Shown here piece by piece: positions 24,738 to 53,020 of a DNA stretch of 64,000 nt. Under the pieces are notes generated by a model. The model did not search any database, was not told the DNA's origin, and saw only the letters and a program-made list of their open reading frames with translations. Position numbers and translations under genes: made by a program. This stretch comes from Salvelinus alpinus. Its lineage: Eukaryota > Chordata > Actinopteri > Salmoniformes > Salmonidae. Position 1 is the stretch's first letter. Every line of letters starts with the position of its first letter. The stretch lies in assembly GCF_045679555.1 (NCBI RefSeq), contig NC_092091.1, positions 93,204,190-93,268,189 of the forward strand, read 5' to 3'.

Positions 24738-25255
24738 ACTGACAAAATCAAACAATGATAAATCAAGGAATAAATAGAATGTATTGGAATAAATGCTTTT
24801 CTTTTTTTAATCAATTGCGCATGACAAACAAAATGGCGAAAATGAGGGAGTAGAAAGGAAAATCTATGCGTTTGAAGGAGCTCAGCTGAGGCCGAAATGT
24901 TGGAAGTTTTACTTTTTAAATTTAACACTGTAAAACATATTTACCACTACATTTTAAACAAATAAGATAATGGTTAAATTAGCATTATTTAGGGGAGCTA
25001 ACGGGGAGGGGAGCGGAGCCCCCCCTGTAATTCGCATCGTACATTTTTGCCTCCGTGGATCGATTTATACTTTTCTGACCTGTCCCAAAAGCTTTTGGCA
25101 AGCTTGACGCGCGCATTCAGTTAGGCACTTAAGTTATTAAGGCTTACGCACTAATGCCAAATAGCCTAACATAATGAAATGAAAAAACTCAATGTAGCTT
25201 ATTGGTCGATATAAATTGCACAAGAATGAGACAGTTATGGATTTTTTAAGGTATT
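24738..25255. other. Non-coding sequence, partly repeat-like
   Basis: AT-rich sequence with no supported gene. A GGAGCGGAGCCCCCCCTGTAA string near 25010 suggests an old dispersed repeat, but I cannot name it. Confidence 0.35.
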
Positions 25256-25620
25256 ATTTGATCTTTATTCCCGCCCGCTCGCTACCCGCCCGACCGCTCG
25301 CCACACACCCGCCCTTCATCCACACAATATTTAATGACCCGCCTTCTCCGCGGTTTGGACTGCGGTTTATGAGTCAACATGCGCATCACTAGTGTGTGTG
25401 TTTTGTGTGTGTATCACTTGAGCAAAAACTTATTTCGTCTCTCTTCTTATCCCTTCCATCTCAGTTCTCTCTGTCTTCAGCCTCCTCTCTCTCCTCTTCT
25501 CTCTCCTTTCTCTCCTCATCCCTCCCCTTCCCTCTCAGTTCTCTCTGTCTCCAGCCTCTCCTCTCTCTCCTCTTCTCTCGCCCACCCTCGCTCCCTCCCG
25601 CCCAGTGTAAGGGCGTCCCT
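25256..25620 (+). promoter_or_regulatory. Putative FBXO10 promoter region
   Basis: A CpG-containing, pyrimidine-rich block (CCGCCCGCTCGC and CCCGCCCGACCGC near 25265-25300; TTCTCCGCGG near 25343) lies just upstream of the inferred FBXO10 first exon. Between 25440 and 25600 are CTCTCTCC repeats. No convincing TATA box is placed before the inferred exon, and the start site is not determinable from sequence alone. Confidence 0.35.
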
Positions 25621-25809
25621 GGTTGGTTTCCATGGTTTGCCTTGCCGTAAAGTGAGGGAAAATGTCTGATTCCTGACAGTGTTTCTAATCTTGATCCCGA
25701 ACCAGGCGTTGTTCCGCTATATCTCAAGAAGCATGGCTATTACAGCTATATACCTAGTTAAAAACCACACTGGGATGTGCGGGGCTTCATCCAAGGGACT
25801 TTAACACGG
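25621..25809 (+). other. FBXO10: Inferred FBXO10 5' UTR exon 1
   Basis: The right edge is a good donor CACGG|GTAAGA at 25809/25810. Spliced to the acceptor at 27886/27887, an in-frame TAA (25759-25761) precedes the FBXO10 ATG with no ATG between, which supports the chosen start codon. A short upstream ORF (ATG 25733, stop ending 25804; 23 codons) lies wholly in this exon and could dampen translation (inference). The 5' boundary is arbitrary. Confidence 0.4.
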
Positions 25810-26309
25810 GTAAGATGTCAAATATAGTCTAGTCTACAATGTAGTGAATCCGACGTATAACGTTAGTAAGTACTCGGGTTGCTAGCTAACTAGGTACGTC
25901 CACTAAACGCAGATGTGTAGCTAAATTGTTGCTATTATTTTTGCGACAAAATATAGCCGGCCGATAATTCAACGTTTTTATAACGTTACCGATGTTGAAA
26001 CAAAGTTGCGCCCACGACGATCCAATGTTGTTGCCAGTTGCCACCCCGTCGATGTGTTGCTAGTTGGTACCAATTCCCTTGATGATGATGATGATGATGA
26101 CTCAGTGACAGACAGACAGTCATATGTAACATCTTCCTCACACTAGCCTTTAGTTAGATGTTAGCTGGCCTGTTCCACAATGTAATGTGGCCCGATGGCC
26201 AGTCATTTCCCCAGGAGAATGAGCAGACAGTCAGCCTATGTCTGCAGAGTTTAAACTAAGTCCAATACAAGACGGTCATCATTCATGATATAGGCAGTGG
26301 AAGTCACCA

Positions 26310-26875
26310 TCACAACGAAGTGTAGGTCTGTAGGCCTAGTCTACACTAACCTAGTCTGTCTGTCTGTCTGTCTGTCTATAGGCCTAGTCTACACTAACCT
26401 AGTCTGTCTATAGGCCTAGTCTACACTAACCCAGTCTGTCTATAGGCCTAGTCTACACTAACCTAGTCTGTCTATAGGCCTAGTCTACACTAACCTAGTC
26501 TGTCTATAGGCCTAGTCTACACTAACCTAGTCTGTCTATAGGCCTAGTCTACACTAACCTAGTCTGTCTGTCTGTGTCTGTCTATAGGCCTAGTCTACAC
26601 TAACCTAGTCTGTCTATAGGCCTAGTCTACACTAACCCAGTCTGTCTATAGGCCTAGTCTACACTAACCTAGTCTGTCTATAGGCCTAGTCTACACTAAC
26701 CTAGTCTGTCTATAGGCCTAGTCTACACTAACCTAGTCGGTCTATAGGCCTAGTCTACACTAACCTAGTCTGTCTGTCTGTCTGTCTATAGGCCTAGTCT
26801 ACACTAACCTAGTCTGTCTATAGGCCTAGTCTACACTAACCTAGTCTGTCTATAGGCCTAGTCTACACTAACCTA

Positions 26876-26909
<34 letters not shown>

Positions 26910-27388
26910 AGGCCTAGTCTACACTAACCTAGTCTGTCTGTAGGCCTAGTCTACACTAACCTAGTCTGTCTGTAGGCCTAGTCTACACTAACCTAGTCTG
27001 TCTGTAGGCCTAGTCTACACTAACCTAGTCTGTCTATAGGCCTAGTCTACACTAACCTAGTCTGTCTGTCTGTCTATAGGCCTAGTCTACACGAACCTAG
27101 TCTGCCTGTCTGTCTATAGGCCTAGTCTAAACTAACCCAGTCTGTCTGTCTGTCTATAGGCCTAGTCTAAACTAACCCAGTCTGTCTATAGTCTAGTCTG
27201 TCTGTCTATAGGCCTAGTCTAAACTAACCCAGTCTGTCTGTCTGTCTATAGGCCTAGTCTACACTAACCTAGTCTGTCTGTCTGTCTATAGGCCTAGTCT
27301 AAACTAACCCAGTCTGTCTGTCTGTCTATAGGCCTAGTCTAAACTAACCTAGTCTGTGTCTGTCTATAGGCCTAGTCTAAACTAACCC

Positions 27389-27435
<47 letters not shown>

Positions 27436-27866
27436 AGGCCTAGTCTGTCTATCTATAGGCCTAGTCTAAACTAACCCAGTATGTCTGTTTGTCTATTGGC
27501 CTAGTCTAAACTAACCCAGTCTGTCTGTCTGTCTATAGGCCTAGTCTAAACTAACCCAGTCTGTCTGTCTGTCTATAGGCCTAGTCTAAACTAACCCAGT
27601 CTGTCTGTCTGTCTATAGGTCCTAGTCTAAACCAACCCTGTCTGTCTGTCTGTCTGTCTATAGGCCTAGTCTAAACTAACCCAGTCTGTCTATAGGCCTA
27701 GTCTAAACTAACCCAGTCTGTCTGTCTGTCTATAGGCCTAGTCTAAACTAACCCAGTCTGTCTGTCTGTCTATAGGCCTAGTCTAAACTAACCCAGTCTG
27801 TCTATAGGCCTAGTCTAAACTAACCCAGTCTGTCTATAGGCCTAGTCTAAACCAACCCAGTCTGTC
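26310..27866. repeat. FBXO10 intron 1 minisatellite (about 32 bp plus TCTG runs)
   Basis: Units contain TATAGGCCTAGTCTACACTA and ACCTAGTCTGTC with variable (TCTG)n expansions and ACACTAACC/AAACTAACC types. Each unit presents pyrimidine-rich TCTGTCTGTCTATAG|G, which resembles a 3' splice site. It ends about 20 nt before the true exon 2 acceptor. 25810-26309 upstream is ordinary intron with no feature beyond a short GATGATG run. Confidence 0.95.
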
Positions 27867-27910
27867 TGTGTGTCTCCGGTCCCCAGGTGCCCACCCTCCC
27901 TATCAGATCC

Positions 27911-44500
<16,590 letters not shown>

Positions 44501-44694
44501 GGCCCTAGCAACCAGCCCGCCTAGCAACCCCACCCTGAAGACGACGGATTGGATGACCTTCAAGAGTTCAGCCCTGACCTCTCCTGTCTCGAAACATTCT
44601 GTTTTCTTAAAACATTCCTCTGATATGTTGATCTAGGAACACTTGAACTCTGCAGATGTTGTGGAATGGCTGGACACAGAACGTTGCCTGTCTT
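44501..44694 (+). other. FBXO10: FBXO10 proximal 3' UTR
   Basis: Follows the TGA with no open frame. I see no AATAAA or ATTAAA between here and about 46640, so the cleavage site cannot be placed and may use a variant signal or lie beyond the minisatellites. Confidence 0.5.
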
Positions 44695-45003
44695 GGGTGT
44701 TCTAGAACATTGTCCTCCCCCGGGGGGGTTCTAGAACGTTGTCCTCCCCCAGGGGGGTTCTAGAACATTGTCCACCCCGGGGGTTCTAGAACGTTGTCCA
44801 CCCCGGGGGTTCTAGAACATTGTCCACCCCGGAGGGTTCTAGAACATTGTCCACCCCGGAGGGTTCTAGAACATGGTCCTCCCTGGGGGTTCTAGAACAT
44901 GGTCCTCCCTGGGGGTTCTAGAACATGGTCCTCCCTGGGGGTTCTAGAACATGGTCCTCCCAGAGGGTTCTAGAACGTTGTCCTCCCCGGAGGGTTCTAG
45001 AAG
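44695..45003. repeat. Minisatellite with TTCTAGAAC palindromes
   Basis: About 11 units of 26-30 bp contain GGTTCTAGAACATTGTCC(A/T)CC. Each holds TTCTAGAA, a two-pentamer match to the heat-shock element pattern TTCnnGAA. That may be chance. Confidence 0.93.
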
Positions 45004-45055
45004 TGTCATTGAGTTATGAGATCCCCACTACTGGAGGAGCTTCTATACAGCATTT

Positions 45056-46432
45056 ACCACTGTGACTGGTGTGGTATCATGGACAGTGTCATGTGACTGG
45101 TGTGGTATCATGGACAGTATCATGTGACTGGTGTGGTATCATGGACAGTGTCATGTGACTGGTGTGGTATCATGGACAGTGTCATGTGACTGGTGTGGTA
45201 TCATGGACAGTGTCATGTGACTGGTGTGGTATCATGGACAGTGTCATGTGACTGGTGTGGTATCATGGACAGTGTCATGTGACTGGTGTGGTATCATGGA
45301 CAGTGTCATGTGACTGGTGTGGTATCATGGACAGTATCATGTGACTGGTGTGGTATCATGTGACTGGTGTGGTATCATGGACAGTGTCATGTGACTGGTG
45401 TGGTATCATGGACAGTGTCATGTGACTGGTGTGGTATCATGGACAGTGTCATGTGACTGGTGTGGTATCATGGACAGTATCATGTGACTGGTGTGGTATC
45501 ATGGACAGTGTCATGTGACTGGTGTGGTATCATGTGACTGGTGTATCATGGACAGACTGGTGTGGTATCATGGACAGTATCATGTGACTGGTGTGGTGTC
45601 ATGTGACTGGTGTGGTATCATGTGACTGGTGTGGTATCATGGACAGACTGGTGTGGTATCATGGACAGACTGGTGTGGTATCATGGACAGTGTCATGTGA
45701 CTGGTGTGGTATCATGGACAGTGTCATGTGACTGGTGTGGTATCATGGACAGTGTCATGTGACTGGTGTGGTATCATGGACAGTGTCATGTGACTGGTGT
45801 GGTATCATGGACAGTATCATGTGACTGGTGTGGTATCATGGACAGTGTCATGTGACTGGTGTGGTATCATGGACAGTGTCGTGTGACTGGTGTGGTATCA
45901 TGGACAGTGTCATGTGACTGGTGTGGTATCATGGACAGTGTCATGTGACTGGTGTGGTATCATGGACAGTGTCATGTGACTGGTGTGGTATCATGGACAG
46001 TATCATGTGACTGGTGTGGTATCATGGACAGTGTCATGTGACTGGTGTGGTATCATGGACAGTATCATGTGACTGGTGTGGTATCATGGACAGTGTCATG
46101 TGACTGGTGTCATGTGACTGGTGTGGTATCATGGACAGTGTCGTGTGACTGGTGTGGTATCATGGACAGTGTCATGTGACTGGTGTGGTATCATGGACAG
46201 TATCATGTGACTGGTGTGGTATCATGGACAGTGTCATGTGACTGGTGTGGTATCATGTGACTGGTGTGGTATCATGGACAGTGTCATGTGACTGGTGTGG
46301 TATCATGGACAGTGTCATGTGACTGGTGTGGTATCATGGACAGTGTCATGTGACTGGTGTGGTATCATGGACAGTGTCATGTGACTGGTGTGGTATCATG
46401 GACAGTGTCATGTGACTGGTGTGGTATCAGTG
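45056..46432. repeat. 31 bp minisatellite (TGGTATCATGGACAGTGTCA)
   Basis: About 44 units contain TGGTATCATGGACAGTGTCA and TGTGACTGGTG, with GTGTC/GTATC variants and several shortened units around 45540-45670. Confidence 0.96.
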
Positions 46433-46600
46433 GTTAGGGATTGGAGTTTTACCTGACTAGGAATAACTCCTAGCCTAAATAATGACAATATTCACGTTTC
46501 CCCCCAAAAATCCTGTTTCCTCACTGAAATGTCTACTAGTGTGTTTTTACTGGCCTTTCTAAATGTTTTCACCACACGAGTCACTTCCTCAGTTCTCCCA
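46433..46600. other. Spacer between minisatellites
   Basis: Unique-looking. It contains the founder-like GTGTGTTTTTACTGGCC of the 65 bp array. No gene. Confidence 0.4.
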
Positions 46601-49040
46601 GACGGGTAATGTTCTGACGGTATAAACTCAGTGTGTTTTTACTGGTCACTTCCTCAGTTCTCCCAGACGGGTAATGTTCTGACGGTATGAACTCAGTGTG
46701 TTTTTACTGGTCACTTCCTCAGTTCTCCCAGACGGGTAATGTTCTGACGGTATAAACTCAGTGTGTTTTTACTGGTCACTTCCTCAGTTCTCCCAGACGG
46801 GTAATGTTCTGACGGTATAAACTCAGTGTGTTTTTACTGGTCACTTCCCCAGTTCTCCCAGACGGGTAATGTTCTGACGGTATAAACTCAGTGTGTTTTT
46901 ACTGGTCACTTCCTCAGTTCTCCCAGACGGGTAATGTTCTGACGGTATAAACTCAGTGTGTTTTTACTGGTCACTTCCCCAGTTCTCCCAGACGGGTAAT
47001 GTTCTGACGGTATAAACTCAGTGTGTTTTTACTGGTCACTTCCTCAGTTCTCCCAGACGGGTAATGTTCTGACGGTATAAACTCAGTGTGTTTTTACTGG
47101 TCACTTCCCCAGTTCTCCCAGACGGGTAATGTTCTGACGGTATAAACTCAGTGTGTTTTTACTGGTCACTTCCCCAGTTCTCCCAGACGGGTAATGTTCT
47201 GACGGTATAAACTCAGTGTGTTTTTACTGGTCACTTCCCCAGTTCTCCCAGACGGGTAATGTTCTGACGGTATAAACTCAGTGTGTTTTTACTGGTCACT
47301 TCCTCAGTTCTCCCAGACGGGTAATGTTCTGACGGTATAAACTCAGTGTGTTTTTACTGGTCACTTCCCCAGTTCTCCCAGACGGGTAATGTTCTGACGG
47401 TATAAACTCAGTGTGTTTTTACTGGTCACTTCCTCAGTTCTCCCAGACGGGTAATGTTCTGACGGTATAAACTCAGTGTGTTTTTACTGGTCACTTCCTC
47501 AGTTCTCCCAGACGGGTAATGTTCTGACGGTATAAACTCAGTGTGTTTTTACTGGTCACTTCCTCAGTTCTCCCAGACGGGTAATGTTCTGACGGTATAA
47601 ACTCAGTGTGTTTTTACTGGTCACTTCCCCAGTTCTCCCAGACGGGTAATGTTCTGACGGTATAAACTCAGTGTGTTTTTACTGGTCACTTCCTCAGTTC
47701 TCCCAGACGGGTAATGTTCTGACGGTATAAACTCAGTGTGTTTTTACTGGTCACTTCCCCAGTTCTCCCAGACGGGTAATGTTCTGACGGTATAAACTCA
47801 GTGTGTTTTTACTGGTCACTTCCCCAGTTCTCCCAGACGGGTAATGTTCTGACGGTATAAACTCAGTGTGTTTTTACTGGTCACTTCCCCAGTTCTCCCA
47901 GACGGGTAATGTTCTGACGGTATAAACTCAGTGTGTTTTTACTGGTCACTTCCTCAGTTCTCCCAGACGGGTAATGTTCTGACGGTATAAACTCAGTGTG
48001 TTTTTACTGGTCACTTCCCCAGTTCTCCCAGACGGGTAATGTTCTGACGGTATAAACTCAGTGTGTTTTTACTGGTCACTTCCTCAGTTCTCCCAGACGG
48101 GTAATGTTCTGACGGTATAAACTCAGTGTGTTTTTACTGGTCACTTCCTCAGTTCTCCCAGACGGGTAATGTTCTGACGGTATAAACTCAGTGTGTTTTT
48201 ACTGGTCACTTCCTCAGTTCTCCCAGACGGGTAATGTTCTGACGGTATAAACTCAGTGTGTTTTTACTGGTCACTTCCCCAGTTCTCCCAGACGGGTAAT
48301 GTTCTGACGGTATAAACTCAGTGTGTTTTTACTGGTCACTTCCTCAGTTCTCCCAGACGGGTAATGTTCTGACGGTATAAACTCAGTGTGTTTTTACTGG
48401 TCACTTCCTCAGTTCTCCCAGACGGGTAATGTTCTGACGGTATAAACTCAGTGTGTTTTTACTGGTCACTTCCTCAGTTCTCCCAGACGGGTAATGTTCT
48501 GACGGTATAAACTCAGTGTGTTTTTACTGGTCACTTCCTCAGTTCTCCCAGACGGGTAATGTTCTGACGGTATAAACTCAGTGTGTTTTTACTGGTCACT
48601 TCCTCAGTTCTCCCAGACGGGTACTAGTGTGTTTTTACTGGTCACTTCCTCAGTTCTCCCAGACGGGTACTAGTGTGTTTTTACTGGTCACTTCCTCAGT
48701 TCTCCCAGACGGGTACTAGTGTGTTTTTACTGGTCACTTCCTCAGTTCTCCCAGACGGGTACTAGTGTGTTTTTACTGGTCACTTCCCCAGTTCTCCCAG
48801 ACGGGTAATGTTCTGACGGTATAAACTCAGTGTGTTTTTACTGGTCACTTCCTCAGTTCTCCCAGACGGGTAATGTTCTGACGGTATAAACTCAGTGTGT
48901 TTTTACTGGTCACTTCCTCAGTTCTCCCAGACGGGTAATGTTCTGACGGTATAAACTCAGTGTGTTTTTACTGGTCACTTCCTCAGTTCTCCCAGACGGG
49001 TAATGTTCTGACGGTATAAACTCAGTGTGTTTTTACTGGT
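46601..49040. repeat. 65 bp minisatellite running into an assembly gap
   Basis: About 38 units of 65 bp contain TCACTTCCTCAGTTCTCCCA, GACGGGTAATGTTCTGACGG and TATAAACTCAGTGTG. CCTCAG/CCCCAG alternates in a patterned way. Four shortened units (GGGTACTAGTGTG) lie at 48615-48775. The array is cut by the N run, so its true length is unknown. Confidence 0.97.
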
Positions 49041-49140
49041 NNNNNNNNNNNNNNNNNNNNNNNNNNNNNNNNNNNNNNNNNNNNNNNNNNNNNNNNNNNN
49101 NNNNNNNNNNNNNNNNNNNNNNNNNNNNNNNNNNNNNNNN
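49041..49140. other. Assembly gap (100 N)
   Basis: Exactly 100 N, a conventional placeholder for a gap of unknown size, located inside or at the end of the 65 bp minisatellite. Confidence 0.99.
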
Positions 49141-49170
49141 TGTTTTAGACCGATGCGCCACTCGGGAGCT
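49141..49170 (-). mobile_element. Truncated minus-strand tRNA-derived SINE head
   Basis: TGTTTTAGACCGATGCGCCA is the reverse of the A-box region of the SINE intact at 50031-50160; the rest is lost in the gap. Confidence 0.7.
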
Positions 49171-50030
49171 TAAGTTAAAATAGCTGACAGATATTTCTTC
49201 CTAACCCTTTAAGAGAATACAGCCTACACACCATCATTTCTTGTTATGGTTTAATAGTTGCCTACAAGGTGATACGCATTGCTTTGTTATGCAAGAAAAT
49301 GTCAAAAAATCGAAACATTGGTTTGTCTGGCAAGTACGTTTGATTGTTGAGCTGGGGTGTACTACTTAGAGCACACCGTACCAAACCGTTGCAAAACGTT
49401 TTGGAACGACAACGAGTTTCAAATTCAGGTAATTCAGAGCCGGACCGACTTTTGGGAACCATGATTTAGTCAACATTTACATCGTTTATGTGCCAATTTG
49501 TTGCATGTCACTTTTACTTGACCGATTTGACGAGACGGACTAGTTTCTTTAGCGACATATTTACACATTTCCGATGCACGTCTTCTTTCGGGAATTGAAA
49601 CAACGCAAAGTGTCGACTGTGTTGGGGATCACGCGGATAGCAAATCACGATAATGTGCTATCAATCGCCTATAACAACAACTCTATACCTCATAGCCTAT
49701 AACATCACATCATATTAATTAGGATAATCAATATGAATCAACATATAAGCCTACAATTATTATTCTTGAAAGTTGAAATCAGTATTGTAATAACTTCACA
49801 ATTCTGTGGATGTTTTACCCCCCAAATCACCTCTCTGTACAATAGTCTAAGTTCTCAAACACTTTTCTATATTAAATTGTAAAAAGCTACAAACCTCATA
49901 ACATGTTTCTTCGACCGTTATTTCTCTACTTCCTTATAAAATGTTGACTAATTCCCATTTCAACACAGTGGGCGGGTTCAACACGTATAGGTTTGTATAT
50001 TATACGTTCATATTTATGTAACATTAAGTC
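49171..50030. repeat. Tandem duplication, copy 1
   Basis: Aligns with 50161-51020 at an offset of about 993 bp, with scattered substitutions. A 66-codon minus-strand frame (49462-49262) is conserved in both copies, but the duplication alone explains that. No protein family is recognised. Part of this sequence also recurs inverted and more diverged at 63363-64000. Confidence 0.85.
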
Positions 50031-50160
50031 CCCTAACCCGCACTACGCTGGGCCAAATTGTGCGCAGCCCTATGGGTCTCCAGATCACGGACGGTTACAG
50101 CCCGCGATCGAACCCGGGTATGTAGTGATGCAGTGTTTTAGACCGCTGCGCCACTCTGGA
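50031..50160 (-). mobile_element. tRNA-derived SINE, minus strand
   Basis: On the minus strand the A box TGGCGCAGCGG (50153-50143) and a B-box-like GGTTCGATCGC (50114-50104) are followed by GACCCATAGGGCTGCGCACA, the same body as the SINE at 7214. It sits exactly between the two 860 bp duplicate copies. Confidence 0.82.
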
Positions 50161-51030
50161 GCTTAAGTTAAAATAGCTGACAGATATTTCTTCCTAACCC
50201 TTTAAGAGAATACAGCCTACACACCATCATTTCTTGTTCTGGTTTAATAGTTGCCTACAAGGTGATACGCATTGCTTTGTTATGCAAGAAAATGTCAAAA
50301 AATCGAAACATTGGTTTGTCTGGCAAGTACGTTTGATTGTTGAGCTGGGGTGTACGACTTAGAGCACACCGTACCAAACCGTTGCAAAACGTTTTGGAAC
50401 GACAACGAGTTTCAAATTCAGGTAATTCAGAGCCGGACCGACTTTTGGGAACCATGATTTAGTCAACATTTACATCGTTTATGTGCCAATTTGTTGCATG
50501 TCACTTTTGCTTGACCGATTTGACGAGACGGACTAGTTTCTTTAGCGACAGATTTACACAATTGCGATGCACGTCTTCTTTCGGGAATTGAAACAACGCA
50601 AAGTGTCGACTGTGTTGGGGATCACGCGGATAGCAAATCACGATAATGTGCTATCAATCGCCTATAACAACTACTCTATACCTCATAGCCTATAACATCA
50701 CATCATATTAATTAGGCTAATCAATATGAATCAACATAAAAGCCTAAAATGATTATTCTTGAAAGTTGAAATCAGTATTGTAATCATTTTAAAATTCTGC
50801 GGATGTTTAACCCCCCAAATCACCTCTCTCTACAATAGTCTTAAGTTCTCAAACACTTTTCTATATTCAATTGTAAAAGGCTACAAACCTGAAACATGTT
50901 TCTTCGGCCGTTATTTCTCTACTTCCTTATAAAATGTTGGCTACTTCCCATTTCAGCACAGTCGACACGTACAACATGTATAGGTTTATATTATATGATC
51001 ATATTTATGTCATATAAAGTCTTCATACAC
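50161..51030. repeat. Tandem duplication, copy 2
   Basis: Second copy of the 49171-50030 block. It diverges after about 50990, where copy 1 runs into the SINE and copy 2 into unique sequence. Confidence 0.85.
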
Positions 51031-51789
51031 TTCATGCAGGTGTTCAGCCCATAAATTCATATTCTATCTGGTAAAAGTGGATTTTGTATTATTTTATTTC
51101 AGGATTTGATTGCGTGATGTTTTGCAGTGCTACCAGCAGAGGGCAGTGTGACAACAACCAGGTTCGGCAGAAGGACGCTAGACGGTCATATCTGCGTTGT
51201 TATGGTAGGGTTAGGGTCACATGACAGGATGGGTAACCAATGATAGACAATGAATCTGCAGAACCCCAAAACAGACTGATTACAATGTGTAGTAGATGAC
51301 GTTACATTGAACTAATCACATTTATTAAAGACCACAGAGACACATAAATACATTTCATTCTTTTTCATTTTATTTATTGAAAATGTATTTGACAGGGATA
51401 CTGCACATCAATCAACATTTCTGTAAATGTGACAGATTTAGCCAGCTGGCTAGTTTTCAACTGTAGTCCCTGGGCAGGTAGATAAACATTTTAATAAAAA
51501 CTAAATAAATGTTTTTGTCCTATCACAACTGATTCTACTAATCAAAGGCTTGATGATAATGAGTTAATTTGTTTAATCTAAGGTGTTCGTTCTCGGGTAA
51601 GAACTAAAATATGCAGCTCTTTGGGGGTCCCAGAGGAGAGGTTTGGAATAAACTGACCTAGAATAATGTGATACAAATCAACTCATTATTTATTCAATAT
51701 CTCACCAATTCACAACACACAGAAATAGACACAGACACACAGAGAGATTAAAACACTACAGGATAACACAGTATTTAACTTTTACTAAA
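51031..51789. other. Non-coding, dispersed repeat remnants
   Basis: TGACAGGGATACTGCACATC at 51393 and GTAGTCCCTGGGCAGGTAG at 51463 are strings I recall from a common salmonid repeat. No gene. Confidence 0.4.
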
Positions 51790-52260
51790 AATATAATTTA
51801 GGTCTATATTTTCATAGTGACTATGTACATGGTTGGGGTCACATCCATTTTAATTCCAGTCAATTCAGAAAGTAAATCAAATTCCAGAATTGCAAATCGA
51901 ATTTCAGTCTACTTCCTGAATTGACTGGAATTTAAATTAAATTGTCCGCAACCCTGACTAAGTATTGGTTTACCAACCTTTCTCAATATATTTTTCAGTA
52001 ATGAATTCTCACACCCAGGGGCCATTTAAATCAAATCACATTTTATTGGTCCATACACATATTTAACAGATGTTATTGGTCCATACACATATTTAACAGA
52101 TGTTATTGGTCCATACACATATTTAGCAGATGTTATTATGGGCGTAGTGAAATGCTTGTGTTTCTCGCTCCAACAGTGCAGTAGTATCTAACAATACACA
52201 ACAATACACACACATCTAAAAGTAGAAGAAAGGAATTAAAAAAATATTAAAATATGTGAA
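51790..52260. repeat. Inverted-repeat partner of 59230-59640
   Basis: CATGGTTGGGGTCACATCCA, TACTTCCTGAATTGACTGGA, ATTGGTTTACCAACCTTTCT and a triplicated CACATATTTAACAGATGTTA occur here and, reverse-complemented, at 59230-59640. The segment AGTGCAGTAGTATCTAACAA (52166) recurs at 59068 in direct orientation, so the relation is mosaic. Confidence 0.8.
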
Positions 52261-52284
52261 GACACACAGACAGACAGAGAGAGA

Positions 52285-52320
<36 letters not shown>

Positions 52321-52335
52321 ACAGAAACAGACGCA
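52261..52335. repeat. (CA)n microsatellite
   Basis: ACAGACAGAGAG followed by about 14 CA repeats and ACGCAC variants. Confidence 0.9.
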
Positions 52336-52640
52336 CACACACTCTCCTTCCCGCTAACTTTAGACAATGCGTATGCACCGTTTCTAGTGGTTGAAGTATT
52401 GCATTTCAAGAAGGCCAGTAGATTAGTATTTAGTGTAAATGTGGGATATGATGGACACGCTTATTCATAACAATAACAAGGTTAATAACAAGATGCAATC
52501 ATTTACCGTTAGTGAGAAGAGAGAACATCCGTTCAGTTTATCTTTGCATTTTAAAATAATTAGAAATAGTCGTTTATTTCCTAGGTTATTATTTATTTCG
52601 TTTCCATGATCGTTGCATAATAAATCCCTCACCTTTTCTG
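52336..52640. repeat. Direct repeat partner of 57215-57430
   Basis: CCCGCTAACTTTAGAC, TTTCTAGTGGTTGAAGT and CCTCACCTTTTCTG occur in the same order and orientation in both places, with divergence. The repeats flank the intact LINE. Confidence 0.65.
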
Positions 52641-52775
52641 TGATGGTTTCATTCTCACGAGGTAGCATACAGGCCTACAACGAGGTTACCATTCGTCCCA
52701 TCTCTCGTTTAATTGGACCCACTTCACAGCAGTAAATAGATAAACTATTTCAAGTATTTTGCTCTATGTAAAATA

Positions 52776-52796
52776 CCAGGGGCCTCATTTGTAAAC
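52776..52796 (+). mobile_element. Left half of an older element split by the LINE
   Basis: ACCAGGGGCCTCATTTGTAA resembles the CAGGGGCCTCATTTATAAAC terminus of a widespread fish element as I recall it. Its continuation CGTTGTCTACACACAAAATA is found at 57118, after the LINE, sharing GTAAAC at both junctions. Type of element not known to me. Confidence 0.5.
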
Positions 52797-53020
52797 TTTC
52801 TCACAGGCATCTCAGCTCCGAAGTAGGCTGAGAGGGAAGACAGACACATCTGGGACGCAACTGCGCGCATCCTTCTTATCAAATTCCGATGCGCATATTG
52901 AAAATGTTAGAAGAACTGTCCAGTTTATTTTCGTCAGCCAACAAGATGAGTAGGCCTAACGAACAGCAAAAGCACTAGCCTATGTCATTGGGACCGAACT
53001 AGAGTGGAAACCGGTCGCAT

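Noticed and set aside
49262-49462. 66-codon minus-strand open frame conserved in two copies (also 50255-50455)
   Set aside because: Conservation is explained by the 993 bp tandem duplication; no family is recognised, and the inverted third copy does not keep the frame.
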